Under the pieces are notes generated by a model. That model worked only from the letters and a program-made list of their open reading frames with translations, was not told where the DNA came from and did not search any database. A DNA stretch of 64,000 nt from Bradyrhizobium barranii subsp. barranii. GTDB lineage: Bacteria > Pseudomonadota > Alphaproteobacteria > Rhizobiales > Xanthobacteraceae. The position numbers were made by a program, and so were the translations under genes. Within the stretch, counting starts at the first letter, position 1, and the number at the start of each line of letters is the position of its first letter. Of this stretch, positions 16,419 to 26,010 are shown piece by piece. Where the stretch lies: the NCBI RefSeq assembly GCF_017565645.3, contig NZ_CP086136.1, forward strand, positions 9,841,501-9,905,500, in the 5' to 3' direction.

Positions 16419-17753
16419 TCACTTCTCGCGGAATGCCCGCATCAGCTGGTCGTGCAGCGGCTTCATCAGATAGGACAACATGGTGCGGTCGCCGGTCTGG
16501 ACGAAGGCTTCCGCCGGCATGCCGGGGATCAGCTTGGAGTCGCCGAGCTTGGCGACCTCTTCCGCGGGCATCGATACGCGGATGGTGTAGTAGCTCTGCC
16601 CGGTGCGCTGGTCGGTGGTGACGTCGGGCGACACGCGGCTGACGACCCCGTTGAGCTCCGGCGTGGTGCGCTGGTTGAACGCAGACAGGCGCAGCAGCGT
16701 CTTCTGACCGATCTGGAGTTTGTCGATATCGACAGGATTGACCTTGGCCTCGACCTGGAGATCGTCGGCCTGCGGCACAATCAGCATCAGCGCGTCGCCG
16801 GCGGTGACGACGCCACCGACGGTATGCACGGTCGATTGCAGCACCATGCCGTCCTGCGGCGCGCGGATGTCGACACGGCGGAGCTGGTCTTCGGCGGCGA
16901 CCTTGCGCTCGATCATTTCACCTATCTTGTCGTTGGTCTCGCGCAGATCCTTGGAGACCTCGCTCACCATGTCCTTGTCGACCTGGATGATCTGGAGCTC
17001 GGTCTCGGTGATCTTGCCCTTGGCCTGCGCGCGCGAGGCGATGTATTGCGCGCGCTCGCCGTTGAGGCGGGCGCTGTCGCGTTCCAGCGTGGTGAGGCGG
17101 GAGATCTGCACCAGGTGTTTCTCATAGAGATCGCGGACACCGACCAGCTCCTGCTGCACCAGGACGATCTCCCTGTCCTTGGCCTTTTCCTGCGCGGAGA
17201 GTCCTTCGATCTCCTCGTTGAGCTGCTGGACACGCTCGCGGAGCTGCGCCTTCTGCCCGGCGCGGCCATTGACGCGGACGTCGAACAACTTGGTTTCGGC
17301 GGAGAGCAGGTTCTTGACGTCGGGATCGTTGCCGCGATCGAGGAGCGATTGCGGAAACTCGATCTTGTCGACACCGCGCTGCTCGGCCTGGAGCCGCGCC
17401 GTGCGCGCCAGCGCGGCGTCGAGATTCTTGGTGACGATGGCGAGGTTCGCCTTGGTGACCGTGTCGTCGAGCCGCACCACGATATCGCCGGCCTTGACCA
17501 CGTCGCCGTCGCGGGCACGCAGCTCGCCGACCACGCCGCCGGTCGGATGCTGCACCTTCTTGACGTTGGATTCGACCACGACCTGGCCCGGCGCGATCAG
17601 GGCCCCCGAGATCTGCACCGTCGACGCCCAGCCGCCGAGACCGATGACGAGGGCCAGCACGATGGCCAGCCCGAGCATCAGATGAAACCTGATGGAATCC
17701 CGCACGGTCCTCTTCGCGGCGGGCTTTCCGCCGCCGATAGCCATCGTGCTCAT
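16419..17753 (-). CDS. Type I secretion periplasmic adaptor, HlyD/PrsE family
   Basis: 444 residues. A short cytoplasmic N-terminus precedes one transmembrane helix (about residues 25-45, LMLGLAIVLALVIGLGGW). A lipoyl-like half follows (SGALIAPGQVVVESNVKKVQHPTGG, about 49-73), then a long coiled-coil region (about 110-270), the second lipoyl half (RRVDIRAPQDGMVLQSTVHTVGG, about 290-312) and a beta-barrel C-terminus. This is the membrane-fusion subunit that joins a type I exporter to an outer-membrane TolC-like channel; no TolC gene is in the window. Its start overlaps the exporter stop by four bases (17750-17753). The likely cargo candidate is the giant protein at 32184-39005. Confidence 0.93.
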   Translation of the reverse strand: MSTMAIGGGKPAAKRTVRDSIRFHLMLGLAIVLALVIGLGGWASTVQISGALIAPGQVVVESNVKKVQHPTGGVVGELRARDGDVVKAGDIVVRLDDTVTKANLAIVTKNLDAALARTARLQAEQRGVDKIEFPQSLLDRGNDPDVKNLLSAETKLFDVRVNGRAGQKAQLRERVQQLNEEIEGLSAQEKAKDREIVLVQQELVGVRDLYEKHLVQISRLTTLERDSARLNGERAQYIASRAQAKGKITETELQIIQVDKDMVSEVSKDLRETNDKIGEMIERKVAAEDQLRRVDIRAPQDGMVLQSTVHTVGGVVTAGDALMLIVPQADDLQVEAKVNPVDIDKLQIGQKTLLRLSAFNQRTTPELNGVVSRVSPDVTTDQRTGQSYYTIRVSMPAEEVAKLGDSKLIPGMPAEAFVQTGDRTMLSYLMKPLHDQLMRAFREK

Positions 17754-19495
17754 GACTTGGGCACTCCGCCTTCGCTGACGATCTTGATCGGTGCCGGCGG
17801 CGTCACGCGCGGCTGGAGCACCTGGGCAAGCACCTGCTCCTTCGGTCCGAACGCCTGCATACGGCCGTCGCGCAGCACCAGGATCTGATCGACCGCCTCG
17901 ACGCCGATCGGGCGGTGCGCCACCACGATGACGATGGCGCCGCGCTCGCGCGCGCTGCGGATCGCGCGGGTCAGCGCCTCGTCGCCTTCGGTGTCGAGAT
18001 TGGAATTTGGCTCGTCGAGCACGATCAGGAACGGGCTGCCGTAGAGCGCGCGCGCCAGCGCCACGCGCTGCGCCTGGCCCGCGGAGAGCGCGGTGCCCTG
18101 CTCGCCGACCTGTGTGTTGTAGCCCTCGCGCATCTTGATGATCATCTCGTGCACGCCGGCTTCCTTCGCCGCGGAAATGATGCCGTCAGAGGTGGCCTCG
18201 GGATCGAAACGGCTGATGTTCTGCGCGATGGTGCCGCCGAACAATTCGACGTCCTGCGGCAGATAGCCGATGTGGCGGCCGAGCATGTCGGAGGCCCACT
18301 GGTCGAGCGCCGCGCCGTCGAGCCGCACCTTGCCACGGACCGGATGCCAGACGCCGACCAGCGCGCGGATCAGCGACGATTTGCCGGAGCCGCTCGGCCC
18401 GATCACGCCGAGGCCATTGCCGGCGGTGAGCGCGAAGCTGACGTCCTGCACGATGAGGCGCTGATCGCCCGGCGGCACCATGGCGATGCCCTCGACCGAC
18501 AGACGACTGGTGGGCGCCTGCAACTGGGTCGGCATCGTCTGCGGCGGCATCTGCTCCAGCAGGCGCGTGAGGCGCTGCCAGCTCTGACGTGCCGCGACAA
18601 AGGATTTCCAGTGCGCGATGGCGAGATCGACCGGCGCGAGCGCGCGGGCGGAAAGGATCGAGCCGGCGATGATGATGCCGGCGGTCGCTTCCTGGTGGAT
18701 GACGAGATAGGCGCCGACCGCGAGCACGGCCGATTGCAGCATCATGCGCAGTACTTTTGCGACCGCGCCGAGACCGCCGGCGACGTCGCTCGCACGCTGG
18801 TTGCCGTCGAGGTATTTTTCGTTGGCTTCGCTCCAGCGCTGGTTCATCCGGCCGGTCATGCCCATCGAGACCATGACTTCGGCGTTGCGCCGGCTCGAGG
18901 CGGCGAGATCGTTGCGCTGGGCGGCGAGGCCCATCGCGTCCTTCGCCGGCTGGCGGGACATGAATTCGGTGACCAGCGTCAGCCCGACCAGGATGATGGC
19001 GCCGACCAGAGCGGTGAGGCCGATCATGACGTGGAAGGCGAAGCAGATGGCCAGGTACAGCGGCAGCCAGGGCAGGTCGAAGAACGCGCTCGGGCCCATG
19101 CCGCCGAGGAACGAGCGGACATTGTCGAGGTCGCGCAGCGGCTGCAGGCCCTCGTTGCGGCTGCCGACCAAGAGCGGCAGGCGCACGACGGTGTCGAACA
19201 CGCGCTTGTTGAGGGCTTCATCAAGCGCCGTGCCGATCCGCCCCAGGATCCGGTTTCGGATCATGTCGAGCATGCCCTGCGCCATATAGAGGAAGCTGGC
19301 GATGATGATCAGGCCGACGAGAGTCGGAACGCTGCGGCTCGGCAGAACCCGGTCGTAGACCTCCAGCATGAAGATCGACCCGGTCAGATAGAGCAGGTTG
19401 ATCATGCAGCTCATCAAGCCGACGCCGACGAACGCCGTGCGACAAGCACGCAAGGCGTCACCGAGCTCTGAACGGCGGACGGGTACGGCTGCCAT
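17750..19495 (-). CDS. Type I secretion ABC permease/ATPase, PrtD/PrsD family
   Basis: 581 residues, typical for the family that lacks an N-terminal C39 peptidase domain, so no double-Gly leader cleavage is expected. The membrane domain (about residues 20-300) has five to six helices. The ATPase has Walker A GPSGSGKSS (about 365-373), the signature LSAGQAQRVALARAL (about 470-484), Walker B LIVLDEPNSNLD and the H-loop VAHRP. It exports proteins carrying C-terminal RTX-type secretion signals directly from cytoplasm to outside. Translation is coupled to the downstream HlyD gene through a 4-base overlap. Confidence 0.94.
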   Translation of the reverse strand: MAAVPVRRSELGDALRACRTAFVGVGLMSCMINLLYLTGSIFMLEVYDRVLPSRSVPTLVGLIIIASFLYMAQGMLDMIRNRILGRIGTALDEALNKRVFDTVVRLPLLVGSRNEGLQPLRDLDNVRSFLGGMGPSAFFDLPWLPLYLAICFAFHVMIGLTALVGAIILVGLTLVTEFMSRQPAKDAMGLAAQRNDLAASSRRNAEVMVSMGMTGRMNQRWSEANEKYLDGNQRASDVAGGLGAVAKVLRMMLQSAVLAVGAYLVIHQEATAGIIIAGSILSARALAPVDLAIAHWKSFVAARQSWQRLTRLLEQMPPQTMPTQLQAPTSRLSVEGIAMVPPGDQRLIVQDVSFALTAGNGLGVIGPSGSGKSSLIRALVGVWHPVRGKVRLDGAALDQWASDMLGRHIGYLPQDVELFGGTIAQNISRFDPEATSDGIISAAKEAGVHEMIIKMREGYNTQVGEQGTALSAGQAQRVALARALYGSPFLIVLDEPNSNLDTEGDEALTRAIRSARERGAIVIVVAHRPIGVEAVDQILVLRDGRMQAFGPKEQVLAQVLQPRVTPPAPIKIVSEGGVPKS

Positions 19496-19755
19496 CAGTC
19501 TGATCTCTTTCGGGTAAGGGGCAACGCCCCTGATTTCCTAGGTCGTTCAGGGGTACGCGACCCGGATTAACATCGTATTCCCCCGCGACGAACGCGGTCG
19601 AATTAATCCAGGTCCCTGATAGGCCACCTCTACCCCTGACGGCCTCGCACGCAAGTCCGGTATTTCACAGTCTTTGCGGCTTTTTATAGCAGACATCGCG
19701 GCCTCTCCCCAGCGGGGGAGAGGCGAAAGTTCTGGCTCACTGAGCCAATGTGACG

Positions 19756-20025
19756 CTAGAGCCGGCCGCCGCCGCGCACCAGCCGCACCACCAGGAGCAG
19801 GATGATGGCGCCGATGGCGGAATAGATGATCTCGGACACGAGCCCGGTGCCGAGATGGATGCCGAGCTTCGGGAACAGGAAGCTTGCGACAAACGCGCCG
19901 GCGATGCCGATCACGATGTCGCCAATGATGCCGAACCCGCTGCCGCGCACCACCTTGCCGGCGAGCCAGCCGGCGACGAGGCCGACGAACAGGATGACGA
20001 TGAGGCCTTGGCCAGAAATGTACAT
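19756..20025 (-). CDS. GlsB/YeaQ/YmgE family membrane protein
   Basis: 89 residues from MYISGQGLIVILFVG (20025). Three hydrophobic helices with Gly motifs: GLVAGWLAGKVVRGSGFGIIGD, IGIAGAFVASFLFP, and the final AIGAIILLLVVRLVRGGGRL. This matches the transglycosylase-associated (YeaQ) family of small inner-membrane stress proteins of unclear mechanism. A longer upstream frame to 20241 has no plausible coding character. It lies 260 bases upstream of the exporter gene on the same strand; that gap holds a short CTCTCCCC hairpin near 19702-19727. Confidence 0.88.
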   Translation of the reverse strand: MYISGQGLIVILFVGLVAGWLAGKVVRGSGFGIIGDIVIGIAGAFVASFLFPKLGIHLGTGLVSEIIYSAIGAIILLLVVRLVRGGGRL

Positions 20026-20307
20026 AAGTTGAAGTCCCTCTCCATGAACGGGGGCATGGAACCGGAACCGGGATGAATGGGGTCTGAATGGTCGGCTCGG
20101 ATAAAATGTCGAAAACAACCCCATGCACAGTAGGAGTGCAGTTGGCCGGTGGTGCGAGGTGAACTGTGACAAGTCGGTGTTGTCGTAGAGGGATTCTGAA
20201 GAAGTGCGCGATTTGAAGTGAGGGACGCGCCAATCTCTCATTCCCTCCCCCCTTGCGGGGGAGGGAGCGCAGTGTCGCGCGGGGATGTAGTACGGCTGGA
20301 GAACGAG

Positions 20308-21282
20308 CTACGTCGCTCCGACCGGCTCGGCCAGCACGCATCTCGCCGCCCGGCCCGGTCCGACCTCCACATTCGCAGGCAATTGCTGCAGACACCGCGG
20401 CTGGGCGACCGCACAACGGGGGGCGAAGGAGCAGTTGTTCGGCTTTTCGGCCAGCGAGGGCGGGGTGCCGGGGATCGTCTCCAGCCGGGCGCCGCGCTTG
20501 GCGCCGTGGATGGTGGAGGCGAGCAGGCCCTTGGCGTAGGGGTGCACCGGCGTGCGGACGATGTCGCGGAGCGTCCCCTGCTCCACGATCTGGCCGGCAT
20601 ACATCACCGCGACCCGGTCGCAGATCTCGATCGCAACACCAATGTCGTGGGTGACGAAGATGACGGACATGCCGAACTCGCGCTGAAGCTCGCGCAGCAA
20701 CAGCAGGATCTGGATCTGCACGGTGGCATCGAGCGCGGTGGTCGGCTCGTCCGCCAGCAAAATCTTGGGACGGCAGGCGAGCGCAAGGGCAATCATCGCG
20801 CGCTGGCGCATGCCGCCGGACATCTCGTGCGGATAGGCATCGAGTCTGCGCTTTGCGGAGGGAATGCGCACGACCTCGAGCATTTCGAGCGCCCTCGCCC
20901 GCCCTTCCGCAAAACTCTTGCCTTCGTGACGCACGACGCTTTCGGCGATCTGCGCGCCGATGGTGTAGACCGGATCGAGCGCGAGCGCGGGCTCCTGAAA
21001 GATCATCGACACGGTCTGGCCGCGGAACGACGACAGCTCCTCGTCGTTCATGGCGAGCACGTCGCGGCCCATGACGTTGACCTTGCCCGTGATCTGCGTG
21101 CGCTTCTTCGGCAGCAGCCGCATCAGCGCACGCAGGGTCACGCTCTTGCCGGAACCGGACTCGCCGAGCAGGCCCAGCACCTCGCCGTCACCGAGCGAGA
21201 GACTGAGATCGTTCACGGCATAGACCGTGCGCTCCCCGGTGAAGCGGATGTTGAGGCCTGAGATCTCGACGAGCTTTGTCAT
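20308..21282 (-). CDS. Peptide-type ABC transporter ATP-binding protein, DppD/OppD family
   Basis: 324 residues. Walker A GESGSGKS (about 40-47), Q-loop IFQEP, signature [10 protein letters not shown], Walker [13 protein letters not shown], and the C-terminal Opp/Dpp extension with the Cys-rich [16 protein letters not shown] that can bind an iron-sulfur cluster in this family. It is the last gene of the operon that begins with the binding protein at 27666. Its start overlaps the amidase stop by four bases. Unusually, the two ATPases (this and 22885-23946) are separated by the amidase and a small gene. Confidence 0.94.
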   Translation of the reverse strand: MTKLVEISGLNIRFTGERTVYAVNDLSLSLGDGEVLGLLGESGSGKSVTLRALMRLLPKKRTQITGKVNVMGRDVLAMNDEELSSFRGQTVSMIFQEPALALDPVYTIGAQIAESVVRHEGKSFAEGRARALEMLEVVRIPSAKRRLDAYPHEMSGGMRQRAMIALALACRPKILLADEPTTALDATVQIQILLLLRELQREFGMSVIFVTHDIGVAIEICDRVAVMYAGQIVEQGTLRDIVRTPVHPYAKGLLASTIHGAKRGARLETIPGTPPSLAEKPNNCSFAPRCAVAQPRCLQQLPANVEVGPGRAARCVLAEPVGAT

Positions 21283-22694
21283 GACGGCAGTTTCGGCAAC
21301 CTATCGTGATAGTCGGTGACGCGCTGGAAGGCGGCGCCGATGGTGAGCAGGGTCGCTTCATCGAAGGAGCGGCCGATCAGCTGCATGCCGACCGGCAGGC
21401 CGCTTTTGGTGAAGCCGGAGGGAACGGTGAGCGACGGCAGGCCGAGAAAATTCACCGGGCGGGTGAACAGCGTCAGCCGCTGCACCATGGCCGGCGCGTT
21501 CGGGCCCCCGCCGACATCGCTCTCCTCGATCGTCGGCGCGGGCACGGGCGATGCCGGCGCGATGATCGCATCCACGCCAGCGGTGGCCGCATTGTGCGCA
21601 GCGAGCGCCGGACCACGCCAGCGCATGGCTTCGAGATAAGTGATGGCGGGAACGGCGAGACCGTTCTGAAGCCGCATCAGGACCTGCGGGCCATAGTCCT
21701 GCGGACGCTCGATCATCCAGCGCTTGTGGAAGGCGGCCGCTTCGGCCGCGAGCACGAGCTGGCTTGCCGCAGACAATTGCCGCTGGTCCGGCAGCTCGAC
21801 CGTGACGACGTCGGCGCCCTCCCGCTTGAGCACCGCGATGGTCTCGTCCAGCACGCGCGCGACCTCGCCGTCGAGATCGTCGACATAGAAGGACGCGGGC
21901 ACGCCGATTTTCAGGCCCTTGAGCGAACCCTTGGTGGCGCCGACATAGTCGGACAGCGGCTCGTGGCTACAGGTCGAATCCGCTGGATCGGGACCGGCCA
22001 TCAGCGCCAGCAGCAGCGCGCAATCTTCCGCGGTGCGGGCGAGCGGTCCGACGGTATCGAGCGATTGCGACAGCGGCATCGCACCGGCCCGGCTGACGCG
22101 GCCGACGGTGGTCTTCAGACCGGTGACGCCGCAGAAATGCGCGGGCATGCGGATCGAACCGCCGGTGTCCGAGCCGAGCGCCGCAAAAGTCAGGCGCGCC
22201 GCGACCGACGAGCCGGAGCCGGAGGACGAGCCACCGGTGATGTGCGCGACGTTCCAGGGATTGCGGACCGGGCCATAATGGGCGTTGTGGCCGGTCGGTC
22301 CATAGGCGAATTCGGCCAGATGCAGTGTGCCGAGGCGGACCTGGCCGGCATCCTTCAACCGCTGCAAGGCAGTCGACGTGACGGTCGGTACGAAATCACG
22401 GCGGATCAGCGAGCCGCACGTCGAGACGTGGCCTGCGTCGTAATACATGTCCTTGTGCGCGAGCGGTACGCCGTGCAGCGGACCGCGGACACTGCCCTTG
22501 GCGAGCTCGGCATCGGCGGCATCGGCAGCCTTCAACGCGGACTCGGCTTCAACCGACATGAAGGCGTTGAGATGCGGCTGCCACTGTGCGATGCGGTGCA
22601 GCAGCGCGCGCGTCACCTCATGCGAGGACACCTGCTTCATCGCGATCGCGCGCGCGACCTCGGTGAGCGTCATCAATGCAGGCTCACGGCTCAT
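21279..22694 (-). CDS. Amidase (amidase-signature family)
   Basis: 471 residues with the full amidase signature: catalytic Lys in VPLAHKDMYYDAG (about residue 82), then GGSSSGSGSSVAARLTFAALGSDTGGSIR carrying the Ser-cisSer-Lys triad serines (about 155-183). Family members hydrolyse amides to carboxylate and ammonia; GatA and AtzE/AtzF are relatives. It overlaps a small upstream gene (22691-22888) and the downstream ATPase gene by four bases each, so it is translationally built into the transporter operon. The transporter probably imports an amide-bearing compound that this enzyme opens. Substrate unknown. Confidence 0.93.
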   Translation of the reverse strand: MSREPALMTLTEVARAIAMKQVSSHEVTRALLHRIAQWQPHLNAFMSVEAESALKAADAADAELAKGSVRGPLHGVPLAHKDMYYDAGHVSTCGSLIRRDFVPTVTSTALQRLKDAGQVRLGTLHLAEFAYGPTGHNAHYGPVRNPWNVAHITGGSSSGSGSSVAARLTFAALGSDTGGSIRMPAHFCGVTGLKTTVGRVSRAGAMPLSQSLDTVGPLARTAEDCALLLALMAGPDPADSTCSHEPLSDYVGATKGSLKGLKIGVPASFYVDDLDGEVARVLDETIAVLKREGADVVTVELPDQRQLSAASQLVLAAEAAAFHKRWMIERPQDYGPQVLMRLQNGLAVPAITYLEAMRWRGPALAAHNAATAGVDAIIAPASPVPAPTIEESDVGGGPNAPAMVQRLTLFTRPVNFLGLPSLTVPSGFTKSGLPVGMQLIGRSFDEATLLTIGAAFQRVTDYHDRLPKLPS

Positions 22695-22888
22695 TTCGAC
22701 ACCTTCTGCGTCTGCGCGATCGGATAGAGCGCGGGCTCGAGATCGAACGGCAGCGTGCCGGCGATGACCGCAAAGCCTTCGAAGGCCGGTCCGATGGAAT
22801 TGGAGATACGCGTCGCGATCTCGTCATCGACAGGAACGCCCGCGACTTGCGCGATCGGCTTGATCTCTTTGGGTGTCGGTCTTGTCAT
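22691..22888 (-). CDS. Small AtzG/GatC-like partner of the amidase
   Basis: 65 residues, overlapping the upstream ATPase stop and the downstream amidase start by four bases each. The sequence pattern (VAGVPVDDEIATRISNSIG, then FAVIAGTLPFDLEPALYP) resembles the DUF4089/AtzG small subunits that bind amidases such as AtzE: a helix around Gly-x-Pro, a conserved Asn before a second helix, and a Pro-Glu-x-Glu-Pro-like tail. In the known cases the small subunit stabilises the amidase, as GatC does for GatA. Assignment is by pattern and position, not by a search. Confidence 0.7.
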   Translation of the reverse strand: MTRPTPKEIKPIAQVAGVPVDDEIATRISNSIGPAFEGFAVIAGTLPFDLEPALYPIAQTQKVSK

Positions 22889-23946
22889 GCTGTTTCCTCT
22901 GCGGGCGCGCGGCTATGGCCTGAACCCGGAATCGCCATGTAGCACGCGGCCTCGTGGCCCATTCTATCGAGCGCGGTGAGCTTTGGTGCTGCATTTGCGC
23001 AGAGCGGCTCCGCAAACGCGCAGCGGGTGTGGAAGCGGCAACCCGGCGGCGGGTCGATCGGATTGGGCGGATCGCCGGTGATCGGCGGTTTTTCGGTGCG
23101 ACGATCCGGGTCCGAGGACGGCATCGCGGCAAGCAGTGCGCGCGTATAGGGATGCGCAGGGTTATCCCAGACCTGGTCGACCGGACCGAGTTCGACGACC
23201 TCGCCGAGATACATCACCAGCACGCGATCGCTGATGTAGCGGACCACGTTGAGGTCGTGGCTGATGAAGAGATAGGTCAGGCCGAACTCGCGCTTGAGAT
23301 CGGCGAGCAAATTGAGCACCTGCGCCTCGACGGACTTGTCGAGCGCCGAAACGGCTTCGTCCAAAATCACCAGTCGCGGCGACAGCGCCAGCGCACGCGC
23401 GATGTTGACGCGCTGGCGCTGGCCGCCGGAGATCTCGTGCGGATAGCGGTTGGCGAAGTTTTCCGGCCGCAAGCCGACCTTGCCGAGCAGCTCGCGCGCG
23501 AGCGCACGGGCCGTGCCATCGGCCATGCCGTGCACTTTCGGGCCGAACGCGATCGATTCCTCGATCGTTAGGCGCGGATTGAGCGAGGCATAGGAATCCT
23601 GGAACACCATCTGCATGCCGCGGCGCAGCTCGCGCAACGACAGCGCCTGGCCGACGGTCATGCCGTCATAGATGATGTCCCCGGTATCGCGCGGCATCAG
23701 ATGCATCAGCAGCCGCGCGGTGGTCGACTTGCCGCAGCCGGACTCGCCGACGATGCCGACCGTCTCCCCCTTCGCGACCGAGAAGGAGACATTGTCCACC
23801 GCGCGCACGGTGCGTTTGGCGGCGAACAATCCGCCGCGCACCGGGAAATGCTTGGTCAGGCCGTTGACCTGGAGCAGCGGTTGCGCGACGCCGCCAACGT
23901 CCTCGACCGGCTCCAGCATTTCGACGGATGTGTTGATCTCGCTCAT
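22885..23946 (-). CDS. Peptide-type ABC transporter ATP-binding protein, DppF/OppF family
   Basis: 353 residues. Walker [13 protein letters not shown] (about 67-78), Q-loop [13 protein letters not shown], signature [15 protein letters not shown], Walker [13 protein letters not shown] (an Ala replaces the usual Pro after Glu), and the Opp/Dpp C-terminal [16 protein letters not shown] and [14 protein letters not shown]. It couples ATP hydrolysis to the permease pair encoded just upstream (gap three bases). It is followed by the AtzG-like and amidase genes rather than directly by its partner ATPase. Confidence 0.94.
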   Translation of the reverse strand: MSEINTSVEMLEPVEDVGGVAQPLLQVNGLTKHFPVRGGLFAAKRTVRAVDNVSFSVAKGETVGIVGESGCGKSTTARLLMHLMPRDTGDIIYDGMTVGQALSLRELRRGMQMVFQDSYASLNPRLTIEESIAFGPKVHGMADGTARALARELLGKVGLRPENFANRYPHEISGGQRQRVNIARALALSPRLVILDEAVSALDKSVEAQVLNLLADLKREFGLTYLFISHDLNVVRYISDRVLVMYLGEVVELGPVDQVWDNPAHPYTRALLAAMPSSDPDRRTEKPPITGDPPNPIDPPPGCRFHTRCAFAEPLCANAAPKLTALDRMGHEAACYMAIPGSGHSRAPAEETA

Positions 23947-23949
23947 GGC

Positions 23950-24852
23950 CTAGTTCCTGATGTCCATGGCGCTGCGCAGACCGTCCGAGAGCAGGTTGAA
24001 GCAGATCGAGACCGCGAAGATCATCGCGCCCGGCAATGCCGCGACCCAGGGATTGACGTAGATCGCGGTGCGGAGCGTGTTCAGCATCAGTCCCCATTCC
24101 GGCTCCGGCGGTTTAGTGCCGAGGCCAAGGAAGGAGAGACCTGCGGCCAAAATCATCGAGACCGAAATGAGACTGGTCGCATAGACGAAGATCGCACCCA
24201 AGACGTTGCCGAGGATGTGCACCCGCATGATGGTGAAGGGCCCCGCGCCGGAGGCGCGCGCGGCTTCGACGAAATCCATGTTGCGCACGCCGGTGGTGAC
24301 GCTTTCGGCGACGCGGGTGATCTGCGGCACGAACACGACCGTCAGCGACACGATCGAATTGAGAATGCCGGCGCCGAGCGCGCCGGAGATCGCGATGGCG
24401 AGCAGCACGGACGGAAAGGCGTAGAACACGTCGATCGTGCGCATGATCGCGGTGTTGAGCTTGCCGCCGACATAGCCAGCGACGAGGCCGAGCGAGGTGC
24501 CTATGCAGAAGGCGAGGATCACGGGCAGGATGCCGATGACCAGCGACAATCGCCCGCCATAGATCAGCCGCGCCAGCATGTCGCGGCCGAGTTCGTCGGT
24601 GCCGAGCGGGTAGCCGACCGTGCCGATGTGGCGCAGGCGGCGGATCATCGAGCCCTTGTAGGGATCTTCAAGTCCGAGCCACGGCGCGAGCACCGCGGAC
24701 AGGAAGATCAGCAACAGCACCAGCGCGCAGGCCATGCTGACCTTGTCGCGGGCGATGCGGCGGCCGACGGTCGCCCAATAGCCGCGCGCCTTGGTGGCGG
24801 GTGCGGCCCGGAGCGCGGCATCGGCGGTGGCAGACAACGGAAGCTCGCTCAT
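23950..24852 (-). CDS. Peptide-type ABC transporter permease, DppC family
   Basis: 300 residues with an N-terminal OppC-N helix (about 38-60) followed by [39 protein letters not shown], the usual periplasmic loop. Five more helices form the BPD_transp_1 domain. The EAA cytoplasmic loop [23 protein letters not shown] lies near residues 195-217. Forms the channel with the DppB-type permease upstream (gap three bases). Confidence 0.93.
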   Translation of the reverse strand: MSELPLSATADAALRAAPATKARGYWATVGRRIARDKVSMACALVLLLIFLSAVLAPWLGLEDPYKGSMIRRLRHIGTVGYPLGTDELGRDMLARLIYGGRLSLVIGILPVILAFCIGTSLGLVAGYVGGKLNTAIMRTIDVFYAFPSVLLAIAISGALGAGILNSIVSLTVVFVPQITRVAESVTTGVRNMDFVEAARASGAGPFTIMRVHILGNVLGAIFVYATSLISVSMILAAGLSFLGLGTKPPEPEWGLMLNTLRTAIYVNPWVAALPGAMIFAVSICFNLLSDGLRSAMDIRN

Positions 24853-24855
24853 CGC

Positions 24856-25809
24856 CTAGCCCCGCTTGATGCGCGGGTCGATCGCGGCTTGCGCGATATC
24901 GACCAGCAGATTGAGGAAGACGAAGAACAACGCCAGGATCAGGATCGTGCCCTGCAGCAGCGGCAGGTCGCGCTGGAAGATCGCCGAGTTGAGCAGGAAG
25001 CCCGAGCCCGGCCAGGAGAACACGGTCTCGATCAGGATCGAGCCGCCGAGCATGTAACCCAGCTGAAGCCCCATCACCGCGAGCGCGGTGGGCGCGGCAT
25101 TCTTGATGACGTGGCGAAACACGCCGGTTTCGTGCAGGCCTTTTGCACGCAGCGCCTCGACGAAATCCTGAGAGAGGATGTCGCCGGTGAGCGCGCGCAC
25201 GGTGCGGGTGACGATGCCCATCGGGATCACCGACGTCGTGATCGCCGGCAGCACGAGATATTTCAGGTGCGCCCAGTCCCAGGCCCAGGAGTTGGAGCCG
25301 TTCGGCCCGGCGCCGACCGCGGGCAACCAGTTCAGCTGCACCGAGAAGATGATGACGAGCACCATGCCGAGCCAGTAATGCGGCACCGAGACGCCGGCGA
25401 TGGCGAATGAGGTCGCGACCTTGTCGATCCAGGTCTCGCGGAAATAGCCGGCGATCAGGCCGAGCAGGATGCCCATCGTGAAGCCGATGATGGCGGCCGC
25501 AATCGCGAGCGTGACGGTGTTGCTGACCGCGCGCATGACCTCGGCGAGCACCGGGCGCCCCGTGGCGATGGAATTGCCGAGATCGCCATGAAGGGCACGA
25601 AGCAGCCAAAGCCCGAACTGCACCGGCAGCGGACGGTCGAAACCGTAGGCGGCGCGCAGCTGCGCCGCGAGCTCCTGCGAGGCGTCGGCCGGCAACACGG
25701 CAACCAGCGGATCGCCCGGCGTGATGTGCACGAGCAGAAAGCACACCAGCGCCACGCTGATGACGATCGGAATGACATAGACGATGCGGCGAGCGATATA
25801 GGCGAGCAC
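24856..25809 (-). CDS. Peptide-type ABC transporter permease, DppB family
   Basis: 317 residues. The N-terminal YIARRIVYVIPIVISVALVCFLLVHITPGDP is typical of DppB proteins, followed by a periplasmic region and five helices. The EAA loop is DFVEALRAKGLHETGVFRHVIKNA (about residues 208-231). It is the first inner-membrane gene after the binding protein. The roughly 200-base gap between them is filled with a hairpin-rich repeat that may lower expression of the permeases relative to the binding protein. Confidence 0.93.
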   Translation of the reverse strand: MLAYIARRIVYVIPIVISVALVCFLLVHITPGDPLVAVLPADASQELAAQLRAAYGFDRPLPVQFGLWLLRALHGDLGNSIATGRPVLAEVMRAVSNTVTLAIAAAIIGFTMGILLGLIAGYFRETWIDKVATSFAIAGVSVPHYWLGMVLVIIFSVQLNWLPAVGAGPNGSNSWAWDWAHLKYLVLPAITTSVIPMGIVTRTVRALTGDILSQDFVEALRAKGLHETGVFRHVIKNAAPTALAVMGLQLGYMLGGSILIETVFSWPGSGFLLNSAIFQRDLPLLQGTILILALFFVFLNLLVDIAQAAIDPRIKRG

Positions 25810-25827
25810 TGGTCTTCTTTCTTCCTT

Positions 25828-25988
25828 CTCCCCTTGTGGGAGAAGGTGGCGCGCGATCAGCGCGCCGGATGAGGGGTATCTATCCGCAGATACAGCGTTA
25901 TCGAATGAGAGAGAGGGTCGCTCGCGGAGAGAGACCCCTCACCCGGCTTCGCTGCCGCGAAGCCACCCTCTCCCACAAGGGGAGAGGG
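25828..25988. repeat. Hairpin repeat inside the peptide transporter operon
   Basis: The ends CTCCCCTTGTGGGAGAAGG and CCCTCTCCCACAAGGGGAG are inverse copies. Internal pieces are GGATGAGGGG / CCCCTCACCCGG and CTCGCGGAGAGAGACCCCTC. The element at 44045-44189 shares the same order of blocks, including CTCGCGGAGA followed by CCCCTCACCCG. Position between the binding protein and permease genes suits transcript end-protection or partial termination. Confidence 0.8.
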
Positions 25989-26010
25989 TGCACTGAGCGT
26001 GTGGCGCGAA

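Noticed and set aside
17915..19471. 518-codon plus-strand frame opposite the type I exporter
   Set aside because: His/Asp/Arg-rich shadow of a clear ABC exporter on the minus strand.
23701..25410. 569-codon plus-strand frame opposite the ABC permeases
   Set aside because: Low-complexity charged translation; the minus-strand permease and ATPase genes have full family motifs.
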